A stretch of DNA of 36,410 bases from a virus. The notes beneath the pieces are model-generated. The model was not told where the DNA came from and ran no database searches. It saw nothing but the letters and a program-made list of their open reading frames with translations. The position numbers and the translations under genes were made by a program. Where the stretch lies: positions 1-36,410 of IMG/VR virus record IMGVR_UViG_3300009009_000026, one strand, 5' to 3'. This document shows, one piece after another, positions 1 through 8,926 of this stretch (its first letter is position 1; the number at the start of each line of letters is the position of its first letter).

Positions 1-75
1 AGAGACGTTGAAGGGTTGATCACAAAATCAGCCAATGACCAGCTGGTTGTAACAACGGAAATCACCATCTCCTAA
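1..75 (+). CDS. 3' end of a virion (tail/fibre-type) gene, truncated by window start
   Basis: Frame 1 is open from base 1 to a TAA at 73-75 and encodes only the last 24 residues, including LITKSANDQLVVTTEIT. Phage structural proteins that begin with an 'initial sequence plus MRYVAIGS' type domain commonly end in a similar alternating beta-strand tail (from memory). The truncated gene at the right edge of the window is exactly such a protein and lacks its C-terminus. This fragment is therefore probably the end of that same gene in a circular genome. Too little is present to assign a function on its own. Confidence 0.55.
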   Translation, partial: RDVEGLITKSANDQLVVTTEITIS

Positions 76-88
76 TTGGGGATGTGGC

Positions 89-523
89 GTGGCAGATTTA
101 ACGATCACAATTTCAAATAGGCTCGGTGTCTATGCCGGAGAACCCACCAACAAGTGGGGAACGATGGTATGGGGAACCGACAATTGGGGTTGGGAATCTA
201 CCCAGTGGGAGTTCTCCAAAGGTATCGCTGAATCATTTGTCCTGGCATCATCAATCACCGGCAAAAACGCATGGCACCTTATCAGTGAGGCAATATCTCT
301 TGATACTACCATTTCAAGGGAAGTGTATTACGCAATAGCCAGCGCCCTATCTCTTGCAAGCGCAATCACAGTCGTGAACGTTATCAACAATGGCTGGATC
401 CTGTCACTGGGTGAGCAGACTAATGCGCTCAATTGGCCGAAAGATCATTTTTCAATTGTAGCCGATCCGACAACAAACTGGTCTTTAGTTGCAAACTCTA
501 CAACAAGTTGGACAGAACTATGA
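89..523 (+). CDS. Trp-rich virion-associated protein, function unknown
   Basis: The gene encodes 144 residues from a GTG start, with a G-rich Shine-Dalgarno (GGGGAT) at 78-83. I do not recognise the family. The N-terminal third holds a tryptophan-rich stretch (WGTMVWGTDNWGW, about residues 23-35), and the C-terminus has two spaced NW/SW repeats (NWSLVANSTTSW). Nearly the same WG-MVWG-D-W motif occurs near the C-terminus of the nozzle-like protein at 1187-3109. It lies just upstream of the head-tail adaptor and overlaps it by ATGA (520-523), so the two are probably translated together. The context suggests a tail or baseplate component. Confidence 0.7.
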   Translation: MADLTITISNRLGVYAGEPTNKWGTMVWGTDNWGWESTQWEFSKGIAESFVLASSITGKNAWHLISEAISLDTTISREVYYAIASALSLASAITVVNVINNGWILSLGEQTNALNWPKDHFSIVADPTTNWSLVANSTTSWTEL

Positions 524-1179
524 GCATGACACTATCAAGTTTGACTGATTTCATTCGGGCTTCTTATAACAGTGCCGAGGGTGATACTTTTTTCAGTTCC
601 TCCTGGATGATTACTCAAATATGGGCAGCTGAAAATCAACTGGCAAACGAGGGATGGGTTATCGAAAACACCTACTCGACTACCTCGACAGCTGGCACCA
701 GAACCCTGGCATGGCCTACCAACTGCCTTGCTGTTAAAGAAGTGCGGTATCGCGGTGAAAAACTGCTGAAGGTAGATCTTGAGAATGATCCAAAGAATGA
801 TGATAACAACCCAACGGCAAGGCCAACATCTTATGCAGTGTGGGACAAGGAAATCATCCTGTTTCCTACACCCGATACCACTGCCGATACCATCCAGATC
901 AGGACCTATCAGGCACCGAGCCAGCTGTCAGCAGCAACTGATCCACTCAATGTCCCGGATGAATACCAGATCGGGATTGCTGACAAAGTGATCGCTGAAA
1001 TGGCAATCAAGGATCAAAATATAAGCCTCGGCAGGGAATACATGTCAAAATGGGTGCTGTATGTAGACAAAGCAAGGCAGAATCAAAGACGGCAAAAGCG
1101 ATCTGACAAACAGGCAAGAACCAAAGACTATTATTTTGGATCCGATTCTGTGTCGAACAGGTTCCCATACAACTATTGA
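520..1179 (+). CDS. Head-tail adaptor / tail-tube-A-like protein
   Basis: The open frame extends upstream to 433, but I choose the ATG at 520 because it overlaps the previous stop as ATGA. That gives 219 residues beginning MSMTLSSLTDF. The protein is mostly helical at its ends and has a central beta section with FPTPDTTADTIQIRTY, followed by DEYQIGIADKVIAEMA. This pattern is typical of podovirus adaptor or gatekeeper proteins that join portal to tail (family recalled, not searched). The C-terminus is basic and Arg/Lys-rich. It sits directly before the nozzle-like gene, as adaptor genes usually do. Confidence 0.6.
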   Translation: MSMTLSSLTDFIRASYNSAEGDTFFSSSWMITQIWAAENQLANEGWVIENTYSTTSTAGTRTLAWPTNCLAVKEVRYRGEKLLKVDLENDPKNDDNNPTARPTSYAVWDKEIILFPTPDTTADTIQIRTYQAPSQLSAATDPLNVPDEYQIGIADKVIAEMAIKDQNISLGREYMSKWVLYVDKARQNQRRQKRSDKQARTKDYYFGSDSVSNRFPYNY

Positions 1180-1186
1180 GGGATTC

Positions 1187-3109
1187 ATGGCTGGTTATTT
1201 TAACGTAGCATACCCACCAAACGAGGATTATATCCGGTTCAATGGTGGAAAAAATAGCAAGATCCAGAAGAATTTGATCTTGGACAACCAGTCACCCGAC
1301 TGTTTGAATGTTATTTTCGATGATGATTCGGCACAAACCAGGCCGGGATCAATCAAGATCAACACAGCAGCGGCAGGATCATTTGCATGCGACGGATTCT
1401 ACACAAGACACGTTGTAAATTCCACCGCAGAGAGTATGGTGGCTTGGTTCGGTGGGACCATGTTCGTTTTGAGCGGCACGAGCTTCAATCCAATAGCAAG
1501 CGCAACGTCACTCTATACGGCTGGCACGAAAGTATTTGCTGTCGAGTATCAAAACCATATGTTTTTTGGTGGAGGATCAGCAAATATCCCATACAAATAC
1601 AATGGGACTGATTTCACTAGACATGGAGTATATCCAGCCACAACTACCATGTCGGTCAACTCAGGAGCAGGTAGCAATCTTTCAGGTGATTACATATGGG
1701 GAATGACCTACATCAACAGCGCCTTGGTTGAAAGCGACATCAGTCCCTTTACAACCACGTTTACCCTTGCTGCTACCGGAGCCTCGCTGACCAGTGTGCC
1801 GATTGCACCTCAGTCATGGGGAGTAGCCACAAGGGCAATCTACAGGTCAGAGGCCAATAGTGCTGCGGTTTTGTACCGGGTAGGAACTATAGCCAACAAC
1901 ACAGCGACAACCTTCGTCGATAACGTGGCCGATGCTGCTTTGGGTGAAGAGCCTCCGGTGGACGCCAACGTTCCACCACTGTATGGACCGTGCCTCTACC
2001 ACCAGTCGCGGCTATTTGTGATCGGTAGGTATCCATCCGATACAGTTGACCGGGTTTATTACTCGGATCTTGGCAATCCTTATGTTTTTGGTACCACCAA
2101 TTTCATCAATGCAGGTGACCAGACCAGTGATGTGCCGGAAGCCTTGGGACTGTGGGACAACTATCTGGTGATAACCGGAGCGCGTGGTACCAGCTGGCTC
2201 ATCTACATGCCAGACACAGATGATACCAACTGGGTTCAATTGAGACTACGAAGCCAGTTTGGATCAAAATCACCGCTCGGCATGTTTGAAGCGATGAACT
2301 TTTTGATCTTTCCTGCTGTTGAAAAAGACAAGTTTGTGGGCTTTGGGGCACTGTCAGCATCCGGGCTTGAGCCAACGGCAGCATTGACAGATGTTGGTGC
2401 TGTGGCTGGTGACATGCTCTCGACTGTCATTGAAGATGAGATGTTTGCAGCAAACAGCGCATATTTGAAAAACATTGCCTCGATTGTGTACAAAAACAGA
2501 GCCTACATCACAATGACATCGGGATCCGGCACGACAAACAACCGGATCTTTATATTTGATTTCTCTCGCAACGGATTGGAAAAGAGCCAAAAGTTCACCT
2601 GGACGCCATGGACCGGGATGAATGCCGCCCAGTTCACTGTTTATGAGGGTGACCTCTATTTTGCAACATCCGATGCGACTGGCTTTGTTTATAAAATGAA
2701 CCAAACGGCATATAATGATTCCGGCGCAGCCATCAACTCATATTTTTGGACCAAAGAATTTGCAGGTCAACCGGCACACACCACCTGGTTCAAGGATTGG
2801 CGGTTTGGAAACCTTCTCTATGGTCTTCTGGGTGATTGGCTCATGGGATTTACCGTCAGGACCGATTCGGATAAAGGTGATGGTATCACTACAGATATCG
2901 ATTGCAATCCCGGTCAATCAACGTGGGGATCCATGGTCTGGGGTTCTGATATCTGGGATGCTGGCCGGGATGTGAAGGATATCAAATCACCACTTGGTCA
3001 ATTTCGCGGCAAGCGCATCCAGTTCAAGTTTTCAAACAAAAACGTGGTCAATGCAGGATTCAAAATTGTCGGGTTGAACCTCACTTATAACCTGAAAGGA
3101 AAGAGATAA
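1187..3109 (+). CDS. Tail nozzle / hub-like protein (P22 gp10 or T7 gp12 type)
   Basis: The gene encodes 640 residues. The frame is open from 1136, but the ATG at 1187 follows a GAGGG ribosome site at 1178-1182 and is preferred. The sequence is almost entirely short beta strands with repeating aromatic and Gly turns (for example MVAWFGGTMFVLSG, NHMFFGGGSANIPYKYNG, YDGxLYF-like repeats), consistent with a beta-propeller tail nozzle or packaged-DNA stabilisation protein. The region around residues 585-600 contains WGSMVWGSDIW, shared with the small protein at 89-523. The stop overlaps the next start as TAATG. The nozzle assignment rests on size, fold impression and gene order next to the adaptor. 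Confidence 0.55.
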   Translation: MAGYFNVAYPPNEDYIRFNGGKNSKIQKNLILDNQSPDCLNVIFDDDSAQTRPGSIKINTAAAGSFACDGFYTRHVVNSTAESMVAWFGGTMFVLSGTSFNPIASATSLYTAGTKVFAVEYQNHMFFGGGSANIPYKYNGTDFTRHGVYPATTTMSVNSGAGSNLSGDYIWGMTYINSALVESDISPFTTTFTLAATGASLTSVPIAPQSWGVATRAIYRSEANSAAVLYRVGTIANNTATTFVDNVADAALGEEPPVDANVPPLYGPCLYHQSRLFVIGRYPSDTVDRVYYSDLGNPYVFGTTNFINAGDQTSDVPEALGLWDNYLVITGARGTSWLIYMPDTDDTNWVQLRLRSQFGSKSPLGMFEAMNFLIFPAVEKDKFVGFGALSASGLEPTAALTDVGAVAGDMLSTVIEDEMFAANSAYLKNIASIVYKNRAYITMTSGSGTTNNRIFIFDFSRNGLEKSQKFTWTPWTGMNAAQFTVYEGDLYFATSDATGFVYKMNQTAYNDSGAAINSYFWTKEFAGQPAHTTWFKDWRFGNLLYGLLGDWLMGFTVRTDSDKGDGITTDIDCNPGQSTWGSMVWGSDIWDAGRDVKDIKSPLGQFRGKRIQFKFSNKNVVNAGFKIVGLNLTYNLKGKR

Positions 3110-4008
3110 TGGCATGGTATAATAGTGCAAAAGATTTTAAAAAGCAGGTTGCAAAACCGGTAGCAAAAGCAGCTGGTGATGTCTATTCAGTCGCAATCAA
3201 ACAACCGACTGCTGCAACGGCACAATCCATTAAACAGGGTTCACTAAAACCCATGGCACAGAACGTTGGCGATACTTGGGGAATGGCCAAAGCAGGTGTT
3301 AAAAGCGTAGGTCAAGCGGCCGGAGTTATCCCTCAAAATGCACAGAATAAGGCCGGACCTATGGGAGGAGCAACCGAGGTACCAAACTATTCAGCAAACA
3401 AAATGATGCTTTCTGGTATCGGAGGCGATCAAATCACGCAAGATTTTGGTGGTATGATCGGTGGTGCTGAAAAACCTGATGAGGCAAGAGCAGCGATTGC
3501 ATCTCAATTTGCACAGATGGGATCTTTGGCAAAAATGCGAGAAGGCGCACAGCGTCAATCTGAACAGTCGGCTATTCAAAGACGACTGGCAGCAAGTGGA
3601 ATGGGTGGTTCTGGTGCCGGGATGAGACTGGCAGGACTTGCAGAGCAACAAGCCGGACGCAGAGCAGCAGAGACACAACTTGGCCTTGGTGCCGAGCAAG
3701 CAGCAAGAGAACAGTCGGCAATGGACGCAATATCGGGCAGAAATCTTCAGCGTGAAGGAATGCGTGTTGGCGCAGCAGAGAGTGCAGCACAGCGTCAATT
3801 CAATGTTCAGCAAGCGACACGACAAGGTGAAATGCAGCAAGCGCAGTTCGACCTCGATAAAGAGGTTACTTTGGAGAACCAAAAGATCGCACGAGCCATG
3901 CAGCGATATAATGATTCAGGCCTCATTGGTCAGCTTGGGCAAGATCTTTTTGGTAGTGCTGGCAAAAAAACCAGCATGAGAACACCTCTTGGAGCATTGG
4001 GGATTTAA
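3109..4008 (+). CDS. Ala/Gln-rich probable internal virion (ejection) protein
   Basis: The gene encodes 299 residues from an ATG overlapping the previous stop (TAATG). The composition is rich in Ala, Gln, Gly and Arg. After a basic N-terminal region (AKDFKKQVAKPVAKAAGD) it is largely predicted long helix from about residue 130 to 265, with repeated AAQRQ and REGxR segments. There is no enzymatic motif. Position after the nozzle gene and before three more low-complexity genes matches the ejection-protein block of P22-like phages (gp7/gp20/gp16), whose products leave the capsid with the DNA and form a conduit through the envelope. The functional call is inference from composition and context. 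Confidence 0.5.
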   Translation: MAWYNSAKDFKKQVAKPVAKAAGDVYSVAIKQPTAATAQSIKQGSLKPMAQNVGDTWGMAKAGVKSVGQAAGVIPQNAQNKAGPMGGATEVPNYSANKMMLSGIGGDQITQDFGGMIGGAEKPDEARAAIASQFAQMGSLAKMREGAQRQSEQSAIQRRLAASGMGGSGAGMRLAGLAEQQAGRRAAETQLGLGAEQAAREQSAMDAISGRNLQREGMRVGAAESAAQRQFNVQQATRQGEMQQAQFDLDKEVTLENQKIARAMQRYNDSGLIGQLGQDLFGSAGKKTSMRTPLGALGI

Positions 4009-4671
4009 ATGGCTGAGCAAGTACTCATACCAGAAAAACGTGGCGGCATAGCTGGACTGATGAACATGTTCTCTCAAGGCGCCGGTATGCTCCAGATGGG
4101 AGCAAAGGGCAAAGAGGGATTTGCCAGCCTCATGGGTGGATCCGGTGGAGGAGGAGGAGCCGGTGGGCTTGGAGCCGGTGCTGGTGCCTACAGTCTTGGT
4201 GTCGGCAACGTGGCACCAGTGACAACCGGGATGTCTCCTACTCTTGGAGGTGGAACGGCAGCAAGCGGTGGTACTACGGCAGCAGCTGGCGAGGGAATTG
4301 CCGGATATGCACCGTATGCCGCTCCTGTCGTGGCTGGCTACTATGAAGGCAAAGCCATGCAGGATCCTCAGAAATATCCATCGGGCAGGACCAGGGCAAA
4401 AGGCAGTTTGACCAACGTTGGCCGTCAGCTTGCCGACAAGGTGGGTATATCCAAGATGCCTACCATGAGCAGCATCGGCAAAGGTTTGTCCCTGACAGCT
4501 GACAGTGGTGGAAACAAAATGTCTGCTTTAGAGCGCAGGTATGAGAACACGAAAAATGCAGCAGCTGCCATTGACGAGGCTCATGCGGCATTGAAAGAAG
4601 TTCAACTCCCAGATGCCGAGCGCAGGAGCATCTATCAGAAACTGGAACTTGCAAAGCGCGGAGGAAAATAA
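4009..4671 (+). CDS. Gly-rich probable internal virion protein
   Basis: The gene encodes 220 residues, starting one base after the previous stop. The N-terminus AEQVLIPEKRGGI is nearly repeated at the start of the next protein (AQVYIPEKKGAI). Residues about 44-65 are a glycine-rich linker, and about 88-112 are hydrophobic and Ala/Gly-rich, possibly membrane-inserting. The C-terminus (ALERRYENTKNAAAAIDEAH) is a charged helix. The context suggests an ejection protein; the shared N-terminal motif may be an assembly or docking tag. No family is recognised. Confidence 0.5.
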   Translation: MAEQVLIPEKRGGIAGLMNMFSQGAGMLQMGAKGKEGFASLMGGSGGGGGAGGLGAGAGAYSLGVGNVAPVTTGMSPTLGGGTAASGGTTAAAGEGIAGYAPYAAPVVAGYYEGKAMQDPQKYPSGRTRAKGSLTNVGRQLADKVGISKMPTMSSIGKGLSLTADSGGNKMSALERRYENTKNAAAAIDEAHAALKEVQLPDAERRSIYQKLELAKRGGK

Positions 4672-4672
4672 C

Positions 4673-5845
4673 GTGGCTCAAGTATATATCCCGGAAAAAA
4701 AAGGGGCGATTGACAAGATTTTGCAGGGCTTGCAGGTTGCTCAGTCGGTGTATGGTGTTAAATCGGCATACGATCAGAACAAACTGAATCAAATGAAAAT
4801 GCAGGAAGTAGAAAATGCAAAACGTACTTCCGAAGGCAAATTTACCACCGGTGAACGCAATCAGTTATTTCAAATTGGCGCTGATAGTCAATATTATAAA
4901 GATGCTGTTGAGGCCGAAGATATTTCAACTGGTGAAAAATTTAGATATTTACCAGAAGAAAAATTGAAAAAAATAAAAGTTATGCAAGATATTACTGAAT
5001 CTGATCAGAAAAATATCTTAGAAAATGAGTATCGAGCAGGACGATTACGGCCAAGGGAAAGAGATACTGCGGTTGATACACAAATAGGTGGTCAAAAACC
5101 ACAGGGAACGGGGTGGATACAAAAATGGGATATCACACCACAAGGCAAAAGAGTTGACATATGGTTACTACCATCTGCTTCAGCCAACTATCAACTTTCA
5201 CTTGAACGACAATCAGAAGCACAAACAAAAACTGAAACAGAAAATAAAAAAGATTTGCAAAAATCATATACTGAAATTGGCCCTGTTATAACATCATTGA
5301 AAATACTTGATTCACATATTAAATCCGATGATGAACAGGCACCTATACCCGGATCCGATGAAGTTATTGCAGCGATGAAAAATAAAACAATAGCACAATT
5401 ATTTTCAAACAATGAGATATGGGAAAAACCAGATGCCGTTACTTCTCAACTAAGATCACCTGAAGCAAAAAAATTCTGGCTTGATTTTTCAAATTTCGTG
5501 CAGAGAGTTAGAAGAGCCGAGGCTGGTCAGGCAGTAAGTGCAGGAGAAGCGGCTGGTGTTTTAAATAAAGTCGGTTTACATGCATTTACTAATACAACTA
5601 CATTAAAAAATGCGGTAAATAACGCTAAAGCAGAATTTTATAGCATAATTCAATCAAGAGAGTCTCCGTTTTACGATGGACAAAAACCAAAGAAAATATT
5701 GCAGGATATTTGGCGAGCACCAGGATCAATAAGCTCTCAAGATCCATTTTTCAAAAAATTTAAAAATAAAACAAATATTTTTGAACCGGAAGATAAAAAC
5801 GATAGTGCAATGGATAACTATATTAAGAAAAAAGGCGGTGGTTAA
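4673..5845 (+). CDS. Probable internal virion protein with shared IPEK N-terminal motif
   Basis: I place the start at GTG 4673, two bases after the previous stop, because the product then begins (M)AQVYIPEKKGAI, matching the start of the preceding protein. That gives 390 residues. The protein is charged and helical, with no recognisable enzymatic motif; its C-terminus ends in KKKGGG. From here to about 8.1 kb the DNA is visibly more AT-rich, with more AAA/AAT codons, than the flanking structural genes, which hints at a different history for this pair of genes. Ejection function is inferred from position between the nozzle and fibre genes. Confidence 0.5.
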   Translation: MAQVYIPEKKGAIDKILQGLQVAQSVYGVKSAYDQNKLNQMKMQEVENAKRTSEGKFTTGERNQLFQIGADSQYYKDAVEAEDISTGEKFRYLPEEKLKKIKVMQDITESDQKNILENEYRAGRLRPRERDTAVDTQIGGQKPQGTGWIQKWDITPQGKRVDIWLLPSASANYQLSLERQSEAQTKTETENKKDLQKSYTEIGPVITSLKILDSHIKSDDEQAPIPGSDEVIAAMKNKTIAQLFSNNEIWEKPDAVTSQLRSPEAKKFWLDFSNFVQRVRRAEAGQAVSAGEAAGVLNKVGLHAFTNTTTLKNAVNNAKAEFYSIIQSRESPFYDGQKPKKILQDIWRAPGSISSQDPFFKKFKNKTNIFEPEDKNDSAMDNYIKKKGGG

Positions 5846-8106
5846 TGGCACAAGAACAGCCTCTTAAAATAAGCGAAATTGTAAGTGCAATAAATGGAGC
5901 AGCTGATTCAATAGATTCAGAAGATCCTATCAAAGCAAAGAAAGCCGCTTTTATTCTCAATGACAATAAAATTCCAGAGAGTGAGTGGCAAGATTTAACA
6001 TGGGCTGTCAGAAATGCACGAAATATCGAAAATGATGATGAAACATTGAAAACAGCCGTTAGAATAAAAAACAAAGTATTCAATGAAGTTCAAAAAAATA
6101 CCTACACTATGGGTGCTTTCAAACCTTATGAAGTTAAGGGAACAGGGCCAACAAAAGCAGAAAGAATGCTTGGAACTTATATTCCTTCAAAGGATCTAAA
6201 AAATTATTTAATGAACCGAGGATATGAAACGCAGGAGGATCCATCAGGTAGAATTCTCATAAGAAAACCAAACGAACTGAAATGGTCAGAATTTAATCCA
6301 AAAGGTGAAGGTGCTCTTGATTTTGATGCAATGGATTTCATTGACAAGGCTCCTGATGTAGCTGAGGCAATATTGACAGCCGGAACTGTGGTCAATCCTT
6401 TGATTGGAATTCCGCTCCAAGCGGCTTATGGTGCCGGTTCGGAGGCTACGCGTCAATATGTATCACAGCAAGTTGGTGGACGGTTTAAAGGTGAATGGGA
6501 TGTTGCCGATATAGCTGTGGCTGGTGGACTATCCGGTTTATTAGGTGCTGGTGCAGACCTGGTGGGAGCGGTAGCAAAAAGAGCCGGTCCAGCAATGAAA
6601 GAAATAGCGAAGACAAAAGATGCAACGAGAAAGGCCGCTCCCTTAATGGAACAGGCCGGTGATATCCTTGGTATCAAATTTACCAAGGAAGAACTCGCAA
6701 AATCACCTGAGCAACGGAAATTATTCGATGCCGTTAATAGATCAAGTGAAAGTATCGTAGGATATTTCACTGGTGAATCGGCACAGCGCAAGATGATGGG
6801 TGATAGGCAAGAGGTACTTGATGCTGTCAAAGAAGCTATTCTTGAGGATATGTCTCAAAGGGTTTCGGGAATGTCTGCTGAAAAGCTCAAAAAGGCATCT
6901 GCTCAACGTTTGAAGTGGGAGGCTGGGAAAGATGTCCAAAAGCAAATAACAGATAATATTTCAGCAAAAAAGGAAGCATCACAATTCTTTTATGATCGAA
7001 TTTCAAAAATAATGGGAAAGAAAGATTTCGATGCTGATCCTGGTATTTTCTATACCAAAATGACTAAATTAAAAGAACTTGGAAAAGGATCAAATGAGGT
7101 TGATAAGGCTATCGATCCAGTCATTAAAAAATTCGATTCTTTGTTGCTAGAAGACGGAACCATTACAGCCGCCACGATCAAAAATATGCGATCTGATGCG
7201 TTATCTGCTTCAAGGGAAGCCATGCAGGCCGGTAACGGACAGAAATCAAGAATCAACGGTGAAATAGCAGATATTCTCAAAGAAATAGAAGATGATTCAA
7301 TTTCAAGAGCCATTACCAGATTTGAAAAAGGTGCTGAAAAAGAATTCAGAATCAATGCACAGGAGGCAGCAAAGTACGCTAATAAGAACATTGAGCCTGT
7401 GGCATCTGCTCTATTCCCACCTAATCGGAATATCCAGAAAATAGAACTCACAAACCAGATGAAAAAGGATCTTGAATCTGCTCGCAGGCTTTGGCGTGAG
7501 GCAAATCAAGACGCCACAATGGTATGGGAAAAGACTGGAGGTAAATGGAGCGCTGATCTTGGACCTAAATTACAAGAAATGAAAGGTGCACCAGCAGAGG
7601 AATTTTTAAAACGAGTTTCTCCAGATAAAGGAGACTACGAAAAATTAGTCAACATGAGAAAAAATTATCCAAAAATGTTTGCTCGCGCACAAAAAGCAAA
7701 CAAAATAGAGGAGGTTCAAGATATCCTCGGAAAGATCGCAGCTACCCAGGAGCGCGGCAAAGCGGAATGGTCAAAAACAGTTCAAGAATTGTTGAAATTG
7801 AGAAACGAGGAACTATCTGTAGTTCTCGGAAAAGACAGTCGTGAAAAGCTCAAGGCATTACAAACAGCATACAAGTATGCTCCAGAACTCATCAATGCAT
7901 CCGGTACCAAGATCAATGAAAATTTGATGACCGGTGCCTTAACGGCAGATAGTGTTGAGGCATATAAACGATGGCTTTTAAAAACAGCATATTCAGTGGG
8001 AAATGCTGAAAAACTTGCAAAAGCATTTTCGATGTACACAACACCAGTCAAGCAAACAATTAAAGGTGCTGGACAAGCATACATATCAAGAGAGGGAGAT
8101 CAATAA
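5845..8106 (+). CDS. Large internal virion / ejection protein
   Basis: The gene encodes 753 residues from an ATG overlapping the previous stop (TAATG). Residues about 170-205 (AEAILTAGTVVNPLIGIP onward) and about 225-247 (IAVAGGLSGLLGAGADLVGA) are hydrophobic, Gly/Ala-rich segments that could insert in a membrane. The remainder is long charged helix with many Lys, Glu and Gln. I looked for lytic transglycosylase or peptidase motifs and saw none. It is the largest of four consecutive low-complexity genes, like the biggest ejection protein of T7- and P22-like phages. AT-rich codon use matches the preceding gene. The role is inferred. Confidence 0.5.
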   Translation: MAQEQPLKISEIVSAINGAADSIDSEDPIKAKKAAFILNDNKIPESEWQDLTWAVRNARNIENDDETLKTAVRIKNKVFNEVQKNTYTMGAFKPYEVKGTGPTKAERMLGTYIPSKDLKNYLMNRGYETQEDPSGRILIRKPNELKWSEFNPKGEGALDFDAMDFIDKAPDVAEAILTAGTVVNPLIGIPLQAAYGAGSEATRQYVSQQVGGRFKGEWDVADIAVAGGLSGLLGAGADLVGAVAKRAGPAMKEIAKTKDATRKAAPLMEQAGDILGIKFTKEELAKSPEQRKLFDAVNRSSESIVGYFTGESAQRKMMGDRQEVLDAVKEAILEDMSQRVSGMSAEKLKKASAQRLKWEAGKDVQKQITDNISAKKEASQFFYDRISKIMGKKDFDADPGIFYTKMTKLKELGKGSNEVDKAIDPVIKKFDSLLLEDGTITAATIKNMRSDALSASREAMQAGNGQKSRINGEIADILKEIEDDSISRAITRFEKGAEKEFRINAQEAAKYANKNIEPVASALFPPNRNIQKIELTNQMKKDLESARRLWREANQDATMVWEKTGGKWSADLGPKLQEMKGAPAEEFLKRVSPDKGDYEKLVNMRKNYPKMFARAQKANKIEEVQDILGKIAATQERGKAEWSKTVQELLKLRNEELSVVLGKDSREKLKALQTAYKYAPELINASGTKINENLMTGALTADSVEAYKRWLLKTAYSVGNAEKLAKAFSMYTTPVKQTIKGAGQAYISREGDQ

Positions 8107-8855
8107 TGGCAAATCCAAGCGTAACATACACCTTTACCAACGGAACCACGGCAGACGGCACCCAGGTATCACAAAACTTCACCGACCTTATCAACGGACT
8201 GACCGATGGCACCAAATCACTGAATATCGATGCTATCACAGCAGCTGGTGCCGCAACTTTCAATGGCAACACCATCATTGGAAATTCCTCTGGTGATACC
8301 TCGACAGTCAATGCCACGATGTCGTTTGCTACAACTCCAAAAGTAGATATTATTTCGGAGAAGACATCTGGTGCCGGTGTAACTATCGATGGTGTTCTTT
8401 TGAAAGATAACACTATTACAGCAAGCGGTGGTCTTATCATAGGAAACGAAACTTTAAGTGTTTATGATGAAGGAACATGGTCACCAACAGTTGATTCGGT
8501 TTCAAATATTGCTTTTGGTTCTGCCATTACTTATGGTACAGCCACATTCACTAGGATTGGCAATACTGTATTTGCCCGATTAGAATCTTTTGAAGCAAGC
8601 AACATCACTATAACAGATGCAACAGCAAGAACGACAATCAGTTTGACAACTACAGATCTACCCGGATTTTCTTCACAAGAGCTTTATGGTAGTGCTTCAA
8701 TTATTGTAGCAACAGCGAGTCCATTCGAAAATCTTCCCGTTAGTATCGTAAATTCTAGTAATTTGATTCAGTTGAGAATCACTGTTGCAGGAACTGGTGC
8801 AGCTAATGGAGATGCAGTAAATATCAGAAGCATATTTATTCAATATAAAGTTTAA
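8106..8855 (+). CDS. Tail-fibre / receptor-binding-type virion protein
   Basis: The gene encodes 249 residues starting at an ATG that overlaps the previous stop. The N-terminal part (VTYTFTNGTTADGTQVSQNF) is a short anchor type seen in phage fibre proteins. The middle contains the beta-solenoid-like phrase GVTIDGVLLKDNTI and then SVYDEGTWSPTV, phrases I associate with fibre and appendage proteins. The C-terminal 120 residues are Ser/Thr-rich beta sandwich-like sequence. It is small for a full fibre, so it may be a head or tail appendage. It ends the structural run; the sugar cassette starts 71 bp later with its own candidate promoter. Confidence 0.6.
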   Translation: MANPSVTYTFTNGTTADGTQVSQNFTDLINGLTDGTKSLNIDAITAAGAATFNGNTIIGNSSGDTSTVNATMSFATTPKVDIISEKTSGAGVTIDGVLLKDNTITASGGLIIGNETLSVYDEGTWSPTVDSVSNIAFGSAITYGTATFTRIGNTVFARLESFEASNITITDATARTTISLTTTDLPGFSSQELYGSASIIVATASPFENLPVSIVNSSNLIQLRITVAGTGAANGDAVNIRSIFIQYKV

Positions 8856-8862
8856 TTTTTAG

Positions 8863-8890
8863 TTGTTTAAAAAAAATATTTTGATATATT
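8863..8890 (+). promoter_or_regulatory. Candidate sigma70-type promoter for the sugar cassette
   Basis: TTGTTT (8863-8868) and TATATT (8885-8890) are separated by 16 bp of A/T-rich sequence in the only gap between the fibre-like gene and the PseB-like gene. An AGGA ribosome site precedes the ATG at 8927. No transcription data; the match is by eye in AT-rich DNA. Confidence 0.35.
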
Positions 8891-8926
8891 GATCGCTTAT
8901 TCCACGAATTATTAGGACAATTAAAT

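Noticed and set aside
433-519. Upstream extension of the adaptor gene to 433
   Set aside because: The added 29 residues overlap the preceding gene in another frame and look like a shadow; ATG 520 has the ATGA coupling seen throughout this genome.
3391-3882. Minus-strand frame of 163 codons opposite the Ala/Gln-rich ejection gene
   Set aside because: Its Cys/Leu/Ser-rich sequence is the expected mirror of Ala/Gln/Arg codons; no start signals.
7050-7451. Minus-strand frames opposite the large ejection gene
   Set aside because: They mirror a long helical gene, have no ribosome sites, and contain no domain.
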